Shown one piece after another: positions 1-9,597 of a DNA stretch of 64,000 bases. Below the pieces are notes generated by a model. That model did no database searches and was not told the origin of the DNA. It saw nothing but the letters and a program-made list of their open reading frames with translations. Where the stretch lies: contig NZ_NHPP01000004.1 of assembly GCF_002838835.1 (NCBI RefSeq), forward strand, positions 1-64,000. The letters are read 5' to 3'. This DNA comes from Siphonobacter sp. SORGH_AS_0500. GTDB lineage: Bacteria; Bacteroidota; Bacteroidia; Cytophagales; Spirosomataceae. How positions within the stretch are numbered: position 1 is the stretch's first letter; each line of letters begins with the position of its first letter. A program made the position numbers and the translations under genes.

Positions 1-20
1 GCCCCGGTTTAAACCGGGGC
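1..20. repeat. GCCCCGG palindrome at window edge
   Basis: A perfect 20-bp palindrome (GCCCCGGTTT/AAACCGGGGC) lies at the left edge, downstream of the minus-strand GH9 gene. It resembles the CCCCGG hairpins of the repeat blocks at 14.5-15.0 and 23.4-23.9 kb. It may be the edge of another such block or a terminator; the window cuts it off. Confidence 0.5.
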
Positions 21-74
21 CCGTTGCCTTTAAAGATGTTGAATTTAAATATAAAACCCCGCTAGGGTCGAAAA

Positions 75-1802
75 TTAGTGGAATTTCCCCTGCAATGCCT
101 CCATTGCTACGGCGAGATACACAAATGGAGCGTTCCAGTTAATGGCAATTTCATTGGAAGCATAAGAGCAGACCTCATCGGTAAAAGACTCATTCGGAAG
201 TTGGTTGGGATAGGTGGGGCACTTATCCTGCTGCCCCGGATTAGGCCCACCCGAGAGCATTCCCGGAACGGGTTCCGGTACGCCATCCGCTTCAGAAAGC
301 CGATGGTGGGGATGGAGGGGGGATTTGGACCCAGCTCCAGTTAGGAAGCAATAACCCGTCGCGTTTCGGCCTAGTAGATAATCCAGATTCGATAAAGCCC
401 CTTCCAGGTATTCTTTTTTCGGACGCAGGCGGTAGGCGTGTAGTAAGGCAATGCCCTGGTTAGCGGCCACTGAACTACTTCCCCAGCTAAAATCCTTCGC
501 CGTTTGTCCCATCACCGTTGCGTAATCCCCCGATGAATAGTTTGCAATCAGATCGTCAGCGGCTTTGAGTAATAAGTTTCGAATACCGTTAACTTCAGTT
601 TGAGCAGCTTCGGGTAACTGAGTTTGCAGGCGAGTTAACGTATAATACCCTAATGTTCGAACCTGATTCCAGGAAGGCAGGGGAGCGTTTGGCTCTGGAA
701 TCCAGGCCAGGCGATATTGTTTGTCTTTCGTTAGGGCGTATAATTCTGCGGAAGCCCAGATCCATTCATCGCTAACCTGACGGTCGCCATAGGTACCCGT
801 ACTAACATCCGGGTCAAAATTCCTATTAATCTCTTCCTGCTCGTATAACACTTTCGGATGTTCCTTCGCCCAATTCCAGGCCTGCACAGCCCTGACCCGA
901 CACGAATCGGAAAGGCCCGGTAACTCCCTCAAAAGAGGCTTGAAAACCCGGGCGGCCTGAGCCATAACTGCTGCGAAGTCCAATGTAGCTGCCGTACTTT
1001 TCTGCACAACATAACGAACGGTTTTGGCTTCGTGAGGCATGATCATGCCGTCGAATTTGGCATTGGTTAGTTTATGATACACGCCACCGTCGTGAGGGTC
1101 CTGCATGGTTAACATCCAGCGAAGGTTAACTAAAACTTCATCCAGCAAATCAGGAATAGCATTCGTTTTTTCGGGAATATCAATCACTAACTTTCTTACG
1201 TAAGCGGGGTAATCTTCGTAGAGTGAAAGCAGCGTTCCGACGGTAATACCGGAGTTAACGATATACTTGTTATAATCCCCGGCATCATACCAGCCGCCGG
1301 GGGAGGAAATGACCGTTCCTGCCGGGCGTTCTTTCGAAGCTGCTGATGGATGAACGATCACTTTTGCATCCGAATGTCCCGCTGGGCGAGCCCATTTTCC
1401 CGCAAAAGGCTTACTTAATGCCGTTGATACTCGGTTGTAATAGAACATTTTTATACCAGCCTTAGCGATGGGGAGATGAACATTCGTCTGAATTTTGAAA
1501 GGATAGGAAGCTCCAATTTCGGGCACAACGAGCTGATAAGTACCCGGTTTTTTGAAAGCCGAGAAATCTGCGAGATGACTTTCTTTTTTAGAGTAAGGAT
1601 TAATGCGGGCGGCTTCCGTTTTTCCCCGAAACACCGTATCCTTTCCTGACACAATGACAAAAGAAGAACCTTTCATGATGACGGCTCTCTTTAGGGCATT
1701 AGGATAAAATCCGACCTGATTCAGTTGGATGGATTCTGAGGCAGACTGGGCAAAACCTGAGTAACTACAGAAGAATACGAAAAGAAAAAATAGACGCTTC
1801 AT
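75..1802 (-). CDS. Glycoside hydrolase family 9 (endoglucanase-type), secreted
   Basis: About 575 aa from the chosen ATG at 1802, where a clear signal peptide begins (MKRLFFLFVFFCSYSGFAQ). The reading frame stays open 43 codons further upstream, but that part is not signal-like and runs into the coaX promoter area. After the signal comes an N-terminal Ig-like CelD_N domain (IQLNQVGFYPNALKRAVI), then the GH9 catalytic domain with the GGWYDAGDYNKY motif carrying the catalytic-base aspartates, and near the C-terminus NESFTDEVCSYASNEIAINW with the predicted acid glutamate. GH9 enzymes hydrolyse beta-1,4-glucans and related glycans; this one should act in the periplasm or outside the cell. It stands alone and is divergent from coaX. 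Exact substrate unknown. Confidence 0.88.
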   Translation of the reverse strand: MKRLFFLFVFFCSYSGFAQSASESIQLNQVGFYPNALKRAVIMKGSSFVIVSGKDTVFRGKTEAARINPYSKKESHLADFSAFKKPGTYQLVVPEIGASYPFKIQTNVHLPIAKAGIKMFYYNRVSTALSKPFAGKWARPAGHSDAKVIVHPSAASKERPAGTVISSPGGWYDAGDYNKYIVNSGITVGTLLSLYEDYPAYVRKLVIDIPEKTNAIPDLLDEVLVNLRWMLTMQDPHDGGVYHKLTNAKFDGMIMPHEAKTVRYVVQKSTAATLDFAAVMAQAARVFKPLLRELPGLSDSCRVRAVQAWNWAKEHPKVLYEQEEINRNFDPDVSTGTYGDRQVSDEWIWASAELYALTKDKQYRLAWIPEPNAPLPSWNQVRTLGYYTLTRLQTQLPEAAQTEVNGIRNLLLKAADDLIANYSSGDYATVMGQTAKDFSWGSSSVAANQGIALLHAYRLRPKKEYLEGALSNLDYLLGRNATGYCFLTGAGSKSPLHPHHRLSEADGVPEPVPGMLSGGPNPGQQDKCPTYPNQLPNESFTDEVCSYASNEIAINWNAPFVYLAVAMEALQGKFH

Positions 1803-1944
1803 AATAGATTTAAAGGACGGTTCTGATGGCAAGTTACGGGTTGGGAGTGGGATAAAGCGGTATTTTCGGGAAAGGGTAGTAGCTTTGATTGACGAAAAAT
1901 GAACAGCAATTCTTTTTTGGCTAGTTTCCACTTATTTACTTCTC

Positions 1945-2706
1945 ATGTTTCTTGCCATTGACGTCGGTAATACTGACATCGTTTTTGGAATTTATACAAA
2001 CCAGAACTGGCTTCATCAGTTCCGGATTCCGACTCATTACAGTACGCGGCCCGCAGATTATGAAGCCCGATTACGGATGCTTTTTCTGGAGAATGATCTG
2101 AAAATCAGTGATATAAATCGAGTCGGTATTAGCAGTGTTGTTCCGGGAGAAACGGCTTTGATTCGTTCGCTGGTAAAAGAACTTTTTGTCTTAGAGCCTT
2201 ACGTACTGGGGCCTGAAATTTACCCTCATTTGGGAATAGAACTGGCCAGCCCCCGTGAAATTGGGACGGACCTGGTGGCCAATGCCGTGTATGCCTGGTA
2301 TACGTATCAGCAGAATTGCATTGTGGTTGATTTTGGAACCGCTCTCACGTTTACCGTGGTTTCCAATGCTCGAATTGTGGGCGTTAACATTGTGCCCGGT
2401 ATTAAAACGGCTCTTCGTTCGTTATTTTCAAATACGGCCCAGTTACCCGAAGTGCCGCTGGAAATGCCAGCGTCAGCGATTGGTAAAAATACCGTTCACG
2501 CCATTCAGGCCGGGATTCTCTGGGGGTATGTGGGTTTGGTGAAAGAGCAGTTATTGCAAATTCAGAAAGAAGTAGGGCCTTGTAAAGTATTAGCTACAGG
2601 AGGGCTCTCTTCTGTATTAAAACCCTTGCACGAACTTTTTGAAGAAGTAGATATTAATCTCACCCTCAACGGCCTGCGGATCGTGGGTGATTTGATTCAG
2701 CGATGA
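1945..2706 (+). CDS. coaX: Type III pantothenate kinase
   Basis: 253 aa. It phosphorylates pantothenate to 4'-phosphopantothenate, the first step of coenzyme A synthesis, in the cytoplasm. The N-terminal phosphate-binding motif DVGNTDIVFGIY, the central GTDLVANAVYAW segment and the DFGTALTFTVV motif are typical of CoaX (ASKHA fold), and the length matches the family. The ATG at 1945 starts directly at the conserved MFLAIDVGNT. It is divergent from the GH9 gene with a gap of about 140 nt. No damage seen. Confidence 0.95.
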   Translation: MFLAIDVGNTDIVFGIYTNQNWLHQFRIPTHYSTRPADYEARLRMLFLENDLKISDINRVGISSVVPGETALIRSLVKELFVLEPYVLGPEIYPHLGIELASPREIGTDLVANAVYAWYTYQQNCIVVDFGTALTFTVVSNARIVGVNIVPGIKTALRSLFSNTAQLPEVPLEMPASAIGKNTVHAIQAGILWGYVGLVKEQLLQIQKEVGPCKVLATGGLSSVLKPLHELFEEVDINLTLNGLRIVGDLIQR

Positions 2707-2792
2707 AATTCGATTACAGATAATGGGTTATGGCTTGAATTTATACCTCGTGAATTGCAGTATTCAAGCATAAAGTTTTATTTAAATATGTA

Positions 2793-2812
2793 TTTTAAAC
2801 ATGTGTTTAAAA
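2793..2812. promoter_or_regulatory. Candidate TetR operator (copy 1)
   Basis: Palindrome TTTTAAAC-N4-GTTTAAAA, 45 nt upstream of the tetR ATG. The same TTTAAAC-N4-GTTTAAA core occurs at 3529-3546 in front of the efflux operon. This pairing suggests autorepression and operon control by the adjacent TetR protein (inference from sequence). Confidence 0.65.
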
Positions 2813-2856
2813 TTCTTTGTTAATTCTACACAAGTATTATTTATTTGCATCAGCAT

Positions 2857-3468
2857 ATGACAAGCCACCCAGTTGATACGGAAGAGAAGATCAAGGAAGC
2901 TGCTCAGCGAATCTTTCTTGAAAAGGGGTTTGACGGTACGACGATTCGAGATATAGCCGAAGCTGCCCAGATCAATACGGCTTTAACAAACTATTACTTC
3001 AGAAGTAAGGAAAAGTTATTCTGGCTGGTCTATGAGTCGTTGCTCAAGGAAGCCCTCAAAAGCGTGCAGGCTATTCTGGACAAGCCTATTGGTGTAAAGG
3101 AAAAACTGGTAGAATTGCTTGACCACATGTTTGAAGTACACGGCCAAAATCCAAATCAGGCCATCTTCCTCATGAACGAATGCCGACGGAATCCGCAGGG
3201 ATTTGCTGATAAAATTGGTATTAACTGTGGAGCTATGGAGCAGGGGTTTATCCTGCAATTTGAAGAGGAAGTAAAGAAAGGATTAATCATCGACATTTCT
3301 CCCGATACGATATTCCCTCTGATTTTTGGACTAATTCAACAGATTTTCGCCGGGCGTGAGCTTACCATGCATTTATTCCAGATGAATGAAGCGGAATTTA
3401 ACAAGCACGCACTGGAGCAAAAGAAAATTATTAAAGAAATGTTGTTAAAGTATTTATTCATCGAATAA
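2857..3468 (+). CDS. TetR/AcrR family transcriptional regulator of the efflux operon
   Basis: 203 aa from ATG 2857; an in-frame TTG at 2845 is a less likely start. The N-terminal HTH is typical of TetR: AAQRIFLEKGFDGTTIRDIA, then the recognition helix in TALTNYYFRSKEKLFWLVYE (about residues 10-55). The C-terminal half is an alpha-helical ligand and dimerisation domain. The gene sits immediately upstream of, and codirectional with, tolC/adaptor/RND genes, and both it and the operon carry a TTTAAAC-N4-GTTTAAA palindrome. The likely role is a drug- or metabolite-responsive repressor of the pump (inference). The ligand is unknown. Confidence 0.9.
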   Translation: MTSHPVDTEEKIKEAAQRIFLEKGFDGTTIRDIAEAAQINTALTNYYFRSKEKLFWLVYESLLKEALKSVQAILDKPIGVKEKLVELLDHMFEVHGQNPNQAIFLMNECRRNPQGFADKIGINCGAMEQGFILQFEEEVKKGLIIDISPDTIFPLIFGLIQQIFAGRELTMHLFQMNEAEFNKHALEQKKIIKEMLLKYLFIE

Positions 3469-3490
3469 AGGCCTCTTATTCAACCGAATG

Positions 3491-3520
3491 AGCCCTTTGG
3501 AAACAATGGGCTTTTCTTTT
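3491..3520 (+). terminator. Weak terminator after tetR
   Basis: A short AGCCC/GGGCT stem is followed by a pyrimidine-rich TTTTCTTTT tract about 20 nt after the tetR stop. The stem is only about 5-6 bp, so termination may be partial. Confidence 0.4.
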
Positions 3521-3528
3521 ACCCTTGA

Positions 3529-3546
3529 TTTAAACAAACGTTTAAA
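3529..3546. promoter_or_regulatory. Candidate TetR operator (copy 2)
   Basis: TTTAAAC-AAAC-GTTTAAA palindrome, 25 nt upstream of the tolC ATG at 3572. It matches the copy at 2793-2812 in arm sequence and 4-nt spacer and is placed where a bound repressor would block the efflux operon promoter. Confidence 0.65.
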
Positions 3547-3571
3547 TTATCTATTTTAATCAAATAATCCA

Positions 3572-4885
3572 ATGTTACGCCTTCCCCTGTTGCTTTGCCT
3601 GAGTTTGCTGACAAGCGGGGTTTTTGCCCAGCAATTATCGCTGGAAGAACTTACCGAAAAAGCACTTACGCATAATCTGGATGTTCGCTCAAGTCAGCTT
3701 GAACAACAGATCACGGAGTCCCGAATCAAAGAAGTGAAATCATCGGCTTTGCCGCAGGTGAGCTTTGCCGGAGACTATAAATACTACATCAAGATTCCCG
3801 CTCAGGTCATCCCCTTATCCGCCTTCGGTGGCCCAGAAGGTGCTTATTCGGCGGCAGCTTTTGGCTTACCCTGGAACCTCGGGAGCACCGTTCAGGCCAA
3901 TCAGGTGATTTATAATCCCGGAATTATGATTGGACTGAAAGCGGCGAAAGTGGGTCGCGAAGTATCCGAGTTGCAGATTCGTCGCACCAAGGAAGACATT
4001 GCCTATAACGTGGCTGTTTCCTATTACAATGCCCAGACGCTGGCCCAGCAGGTGCAGTTTCTGGAAGGGAACATCGAAGCCCTCGACCGCTCCATTCGCA
4101 TTACCGACTTACAGTTTCAGAATCAGTTAGGAAAGGGAATTGACGTGGATCGGCTGCGGCTAAATAAAGTGTCCATGCAAACGCAAATCGAGTCTTTAAA
4201 GGCTGATTACGTAAAATTGGTAAGCCTGCTGAAGTTTCTGGCGGGTATTCCTCAACAGGACGAACTGACCATTAATAATACCATTCAGGAATCAACCGTG
4301 GTAGTGCCTACCTCGCAGGAAAGTGGCCTGAACCGGACGGAATTATTACTGCTGGATCGCCAGCAATTTGCGAATACGCTGGAACAGAAGAACATTAAAG
4401 CCGGATTCTTACCTACGGTTTCGGCCTATGGGGTAGCCAATCACAGCGTTTTTGCCATTGGCGGTGACCAGTCGTATCTGAAGGGCATTCCGGCGTACTG
4501 GCTGGGTCTGCAAATCAACTGGAATATTTTCGATGGGTATACCCGTCGTCACAAGCTTTCCCAGAAACAGCTCGAAGGACAACAATTGTCGCTCAACCTT
4601 CAAAAAACGAAAGAATCCATTTCGATGGATATTACCAATGCCCGAACCCAAATGTCGGTGCAGAACCAGAACCTGAAAACGTCCGAAGAACAGGTCAAAC
4701 TGGCTCAGAAAGTATACGAACAAACGCAGCTTCAGTTCAAGGAAGGAACGATTGACATCAGTAACCTCATTCAAACGGAAAATGCCCTCCGCGAAGCTCA
4801 GAATAATTTCCTTACCTCATTAGTAAAACTCCGGACAGCTGAACTCGACTGGAAAAAAGCCACTGGTAATCTCATCACCCAATAG
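3572..4885 (+). CDS. TolC family outer membrane efflux protein
   Basis: 437 aa with an N-terminal signal peptide (LLLCLSLLTSGVFAQ). The two-fold repeated, alpha-helix-rich outer membrane efflux protein pattern is visible, including LSLEELTEKALTHNLDVRSSQLE at the start and LQFKEGTIDISNLIQTE near the end. It should form the outer membrane channel of the tripartite pump with the adaptor and RND permease downstream, 12 nt away, in the same operon. Intact. Confidence 0.92.
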   Translation: MLRLPLLLCLSLLTSGVFAQQLSLEELTEKALTHNLDVRSSQLEQQITESRIKEVKSSALPQVSFAGDYKYYIKIPAQVIPLSAFGGPEGAYSAAAFGLPWNLGSTVQANQVIYNPGIMIGLKAAKVGREVSELQIRRTKEDIAYNVAVSYYNAQTLAQQVQFLEGNIEALDRSIRITDLQFQNQLGKGIDVDRLRLNKVSMQTQIESLKADYVKLVSLLKFLAGIPQQDELTINNTIQESTVVVPTSQESGLNRTELLLLDRQQFANTLEQKNIKAGFLPTVSAYGVANHSVFAIGGDQSYLKGIPAYWLGLQINWNIFDGYTRRHKLSQKQLEGQQLSLNLQKTKESISMDITNARTQMSVQNQNLKTSEEQVKLAQKVYEQTQLQFKEGTIDISNLIQTENALREAQNNFLTSLVKLRTAELDWKKATGNLITQ

Positions 4886-4897
4886 ATCCACTTTTAT

Positions 4898-5946
4898 ATG
4901 AAACGCATTTTCGTAGCTATCGGTCTGGCAGCCACTATTGGTCTGACGGGCTATAAGTTGCTCGACAACAAGGAAAAAGTTGCCGCTAAAGTATATAAAC
5001 CCGAAGTAAACCTGAAAGTAGGCGTTCGGACGGCTAAGGCTGAAGTTCGTGATCTTTCGCAGGAATCTCAGTTTTTAGGTTCGTTTGCGGCCAATCGCGA
5101 AATCGAAATTCGTCCGCAGGCGGGGGGTGAAATCGTTCAGTTACCCATCGTTGAAGGGCAGATGGTAGGAGCTGGAAAACTGGTAGCCAAGATCGACGAC
5201 GATCAGTTACGTTTCCAGATTGAAGCCTTGCAGATTAGCATTGAGGGTTACCAGAATGACCTGAAACGGTACGAAGCTCTGGTTAAAGGAGATGCCACGC
5301 CCGCTGTGAATATCGAGAAAACGCAGCTCAGCATTCGCTCGACGCAGGCTCAGATCAAGCAATTACAGAAACAGCTTTCCCAAACCACCATTACGGCTCC
5401 TTTCTCAGGAATCGTTACTACTAAATGGTAGAAAAGGGTTCGGTGGTTTCTCCCGGAACGCCGCTGGCCAAAGTAACCGACATTTCTTCGCTGAAACTGG
5501 TCGTTCAGGTGCCTGAAAAAGCTGTGAATCAGTTCAAAATGGGCCAAATGATTTCGGTAAAAACCGAGGTTTATCCCGACATTGATTTCAAGGGGCGGGT
5601 ATCGTTAATCGGTGCCCAGGGCGATGCCGCTCATAACTACCCTGTCGAAATTACCGTATTAAACACGGCTGCTCACCAGTTACGGGCGGGCATGTACGGC
5701 AGCATTGCCAATACGAGTGAATTAAAAGGACAGACTCTGTCCGTGCCTCGTCAGGCCATTGTCGGTTCGACGAAACAGGCTCAGGTTTACGTAGTAGAGG
5801 ATGGTAAAGCTGTGTTACGCGACGTGAAAATCGGAGCGACCACAAACGATTACTACGAGATTACCAGCGGCATCCAGGCGGGTGAACAAGTCGTGGTGAG
5901 TGGACAAATCAACCTTCAGAATGGAACCCCCGTGGTGGCCCAATAA
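4898..5946 (+). pseudogene. RND efflux periplasmic adaptor (HlyD/MFP family), frameshifted
   Basis: Two overlapping reading frames (4898-5431 and 5425-5946) together make one membrane-fusion protein of about 349 aa. The first half has an N-terminal membrane anchor, a lipoyl-like half (IEIRPQAGGEIVQLPIVEGQ) and a helical hairpin, ending at TITAPFSGIVTT. The second half continues with the matching lipoyl half (VEKGSVVSPGTPLAKV) and beta-barrel domains. The break is at the AAA run 5423-5425; one extra A restores the frame and gives TTKMVEKGS. The RND gene downstream is broken in the same way, so a sequencing indel is at least as likely as real inactivation. Role: links TolC to the RND pump. Confidence 0.85.
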
Positions 5947-6125
5947 AGCAGAAGAAGCTTTGGTTTGAGCATTAATATCTAGACAGTTTTCAGCGTTAGT
6001 TTGGTGAGATCGTCCGTTCCCTTCAACCGATCTGTTTTTAAGGCCCTCTCCTGTGACTCAAACCTGATCAAACGGAATCTAATGTCTCAAACGACCAGAG
6101 TAACTTCCTAATAAACAGCATAGCA

Positions 6126-9100
6126 ATGAATTTCATAGAGACCATCATTAAGCGGCCCTCGATGATTATCGTACTTTTTGCGATACTCACGCTGGGAGGG
6201 ATCGCCTCTTATCGGCTGCTGAGTTACGAGCTGATGCCCGAGTTTTCGGTGCCGGTCGTAACCATCACGACGATTTACCCCGGTGCGGCTCCTTCGGAGG
6301 TGGAGTCGGAGGTAAGTAAGAAGATTGAAGATGCCGTATCCGGACTGGACAACATCGATAACATTACCACGAAGTCACTTGAAAATGCCTCGCTGGTTAT
6401 CGTGGAATTTAAAGCCGGAACGGACATTGACAATGCCCTTGACGAAACGCAGCGGAAGATTAATAACATGGTGAGCGACCTTCCCGACGACGTGGAAACG
6501 CCTTCCTTATCCAAAATTTCCCCGAGCGATCAGCCCATTATGCAGTTACTGGCAACCTCGAATCTGCCCAACGAAGTGTTTTATCAGCAGGTTGAAGATC
6601 GGTATTTGCCCATTATGCAACAGGTGCCCGGCGTGGCTGAAATTACCATGGTTGGGGGTGACAAACGGGAAGTACGGGTAAACGTGAATGACGACAAACT
6701 GAATTATTACGGATTGTCGCTCTTGCAGGTAACACAGGCCATTAATCAGGCGAACATGGAATTTCCGACGGGTAAGGTAAAAAGCTCTTCGGAGCAGATT
6801 ACGCTGAAACTGGCCGGTAAATTCTCCTCACTTGACGACATCCGTGATCTGGTGATTTCGACTTCACAAACGGGTAGCCCCATTCGGGTGCGTGACGTGG
6901 CGACGGTAGAAGATGGACTAGCCGATACCGAAAGCATCAGCCGCTTTAACGGTCAGAACGGAATTGGCTTGTTCATTAAAAAACAATCGGATGCGAATGC
7001 CGTAGAAATCAGCCGACTGATCCAGGAACGTTTAGCGACCATTGAAAAAGAAAATGAGAAAGATAAAGTTCATTTTACGATTGCTTACGACAGCAGCATT
7101 TTCACACTCGAATCGGTTGAAGCCGTAACGCACGACTTGATTCTGGCCGTTGTGCTGGTGGCGGCGGTAATGCTGTTGTTCCTGCATAGTTTCCGAAATG
7201 CCATTATCGTGATGGTATCGGTTCCGGCTTCGCTGGTGTCTGCCTTCCTGTTCATGGGTGTAATGGGTTATTCCCTGAACCTGATGACGCTGCTGGCTCT
7301 TTCGCTGGTAATCGGTATCCTCGTCGATGACTCGATTGTTGTGCTGGAAAACATTCAGCGACATTTGGAAATGGGTAAAAACCGCTGGCAGGCTACCCTC
7401 GATGGGGTAAAAGAAATTGGCTTCGCCGCTGTGGCTTTGACACTGGTAATTGTGGTGGTATTCGTACCGATTACAATGGTTAACTCCGTCATTGCCGACT
7501 TACTACGCCAATTCTCCTTAACGGTAGCCTTCTCCACGCTGATCAGTTTGCTGGTAAGTTTTACCTTAACGCCTTACCTGACTTCACGGATATCAAAACT
7601 GGAACACCTGAATCCGAAAAATCCTTTTCACGCCTTTCTGTTATGGTTTGAACGGGGACTAACGGGTCTGTCCAACTGGTACCATAATGCTCTGGTTTGG
7701 GTGATTGGACATAAAATTGCTTTTACCGGAATTCTGATTGCCCTTTTCGTGGCTACGGGCTGGGTAATGGGACTGGGCATCATAGGTCAGGAATTTGTGG
7801 CTCAGGGCGATCAGGGTAAATTTTTGTTAACCATGAAGCTCGATAAAAGTGCTTCGCTGGAGCAGAATAACCTGACGGCTCGCAGCATTGAAGATTACCT
7901 GCGGAAGAAGCCCGAAGTAGAGACGATTTTCGCGAACGTAGCGGGTGCGAGTACGGGCATGGCCAGTACCGGGCAAGGCGAAAGTAACCGGACGGAGTTG
8001 ACGATTGAGCTGGGACCCGTAGAGGATCGTCCCGATCATTTATCGACCGAAAATTACATGATTGCGGTTCGAAAAGAGTTAACGAAAAAATTCCCTGGGT
8101 TGGAGTTTACCTCATCGGTCATCGGAATGGTAGCTACGGGCGAATCGCCCATTATGATGATTCTGAGTGGGGATAATCTGGATGAGCTGATGAAAACGGC
8201 TCAGGGTTTGGCGGATCGTCTGAAGAAAATTCCTGGATCGAACGACGTAAAAGTGTCGGTAGAGGCGGGTAACCCCGAAGTTCAGGTGCAGATTGATCGT
8301 GAGAAAATGGCGAAGCTGGGGCTGAATATTCAAACCGTAGGCGGACTGTTGCAAAATGCCTTTGCGGGTAATGATGATTCCAAATACCGGGACGGTTCCG
8401 AAGATTATGACATTCGGATTATGCTCGATGCCTTTGATCGGAAGAATCCCGAAGCCGTGAAAAACATTACGTTCTTTAGCCCTATCGCGAATCGTCCGGT
8501 GCGGCTGGCTGAGTTTGCGGATGTTCGTTTGGGAAATGGTCCTTCGTTACTCGAACGTAAAAACCGTCGGACGTCGGTAACGGTAACGGGTAATACCCTG
8601 GGCGTGGGTTCTGGAACGCTGATTAACACCATTAATGAAGATCTGGCGAAAAATCCATTACCTGCCAACGTAACCTTAACCTGGGGCGGCGACGCCAAAA
8701 ACCAGAGCGAAGGGTTCGGTTCGCTGGGTCTGGCGATGGGTGCCGCGTTGATTCTGGTGTACTTCATCATGGTATTACTGTACGACAGTTTCATTTACCC
8801 GCTAGTCGTATTATTCTCCATTCCCGTGGCCATTATCGGAGCCTTAATCGCTCTGGCTTTGTCCTCTTCCAACATGAGTATCTTCGCTATGTTAGGGATG
8901 TTAATGCTGATGGGTCTGGTCATGAAAAATGCCATTTTGATTGTCGATTTCGCCAACCAGCTTAAAGCTCAGGGGATGTCTTATAAAGAGGCCATTATTC
9001 ACGCAGGAGAGGAACGGCTGCGACCCATTTAATGACCACTATCGCTATGGTCATTGGGATGTTACCCATCGCTCTGGCTGCCGGTGCCGGTTCAGAATGG

Positions 9101-9262
9101 AAAAACTCCCTGGCCTGGGTATTAATTGGTGGATTAACCAGTTCCATGATCCTTACCATTTTCCTGGTTCCCATGATTTATTATCTGGTAGATCGGGTGC
9201 AGGAGAAGTGGGGAAGTAAGAAAAAGAAAGCAGTAATAGAAGTAGAGTCCGTTCCCGTATAA
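6126..9262 (+). pseudogene. RND efflux transporter permease (AcrB/HAE family), frameshifted near the C-terminus
   Basis: About 1045 aa if restored. The frame from 6126 carries a first TM helix, the periplasmic pore domains and TM2-6 (including LVIGILVDDSIVVLENIQRH, the TM4 aspartate region) and TM7-11, but stops after EERLRPI at 9032. The remainder (TTIAMVIGMLPIALAAGAGS, TM12 and tail) continues in another frame at 9032-9262. The canonical sequence is RLRPILMTTIA; one extra T in the TTT run at 9028-9030 restores it. It is a proton-driven exporter in the inner membrane. The 179-nt gap before it holds no gene I can recognise. Confidence 0.88.
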
Positions 9263-9274
9263 GCCCTGAAAACG

Positions 9275-9307
9275 AAGGGTGTCTTTCGTAAGAAAGGCAC
9301 CCTTTTA
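9275..9307 (+). terminator. Terminator of the efflux operon
   Basis: A 12-bp stem AAGGGTGTCTTT/AAAGGCACCCTT (one G-U pair) with a 6-nt loop and TTTT tail, 12 nt after the RND stop codon. Confidence 0.75.
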
Positions 9308-9315
9308 TATTTATC

Positions 9316-9416
9316 GTAGAGACGTCGATTTATCGCGTCTCAGCCGGGGAATGAAAATCACAGGGATGGTAACCTAAAATCGCCTTTACCTAGATGTTAT
9401 GAATCGAAGTTTCTAC
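9316..9416. repeat. GTAGAGACG MITE-like element, copy 1
   Basis: Starts GTAGAGACGTCGATTTATCG and ends with a degenerate inverted copy (GAATCGAAGTTTCTAC). The left 45 bp are nearly identical to copy 2 at 9436. No coding capacity. Confidence 0.6.
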
Positions 9417-9435
9417 AGTGATTTTTCTTTCAAAC

Positions 9436-9581
9436 GTAGAGACGTCGATTTATCGCGTCTCAGCCGAAGAATGAAAATCATGTGAAAGGTAACCCGAAAC
9501 CGTCTCTGTCGGGGAACGAAAAATATACAAAAGGGAACCGAAAACTGCCTCTACCCAGACGCCATAAATGGACGTCTCTAC
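9436..9581. repeat. GTAGAGACG MITE-like element, copy 2
   Basis: A 146-bp element with terminal inverted repeats: GTAGAGACGTCGATTTATCG at the left and CCATAAATGGACGTCTCTAC at the right. It lies 19 bp after copy 1, downstream of dinB (-). Together the two copies fill most of the 335-nt gap between the RND and dinB genes. Confidence 0.65.
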
Positions 9582-9597
9582 ATAGTAATTCAGTATT

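Noticed and set aside
78-344. Open frame on the plus strand opposite the GH9 gene
   Set aside because: Antisense shadow of a clear GH9 coding region.
5420-5435. Programmed frameshift in the RND adaptor
   Set aside because: No slippery heptamer or stimulating structure visible, and other genes in the window have similar breaks in simple runs, which points to indels rather than recoding.
5947-6125. Possible small gene or RNA between adaptor and RND genes
   Set aside because: No start-stop frame with sensible content and no strong hairpin; treated as ordinary spacer.
7032-7364. Open frame on the minus strand within the RND gene
   Set aside because: Shadow frame on the opposite strand of the transporter; low complexity.
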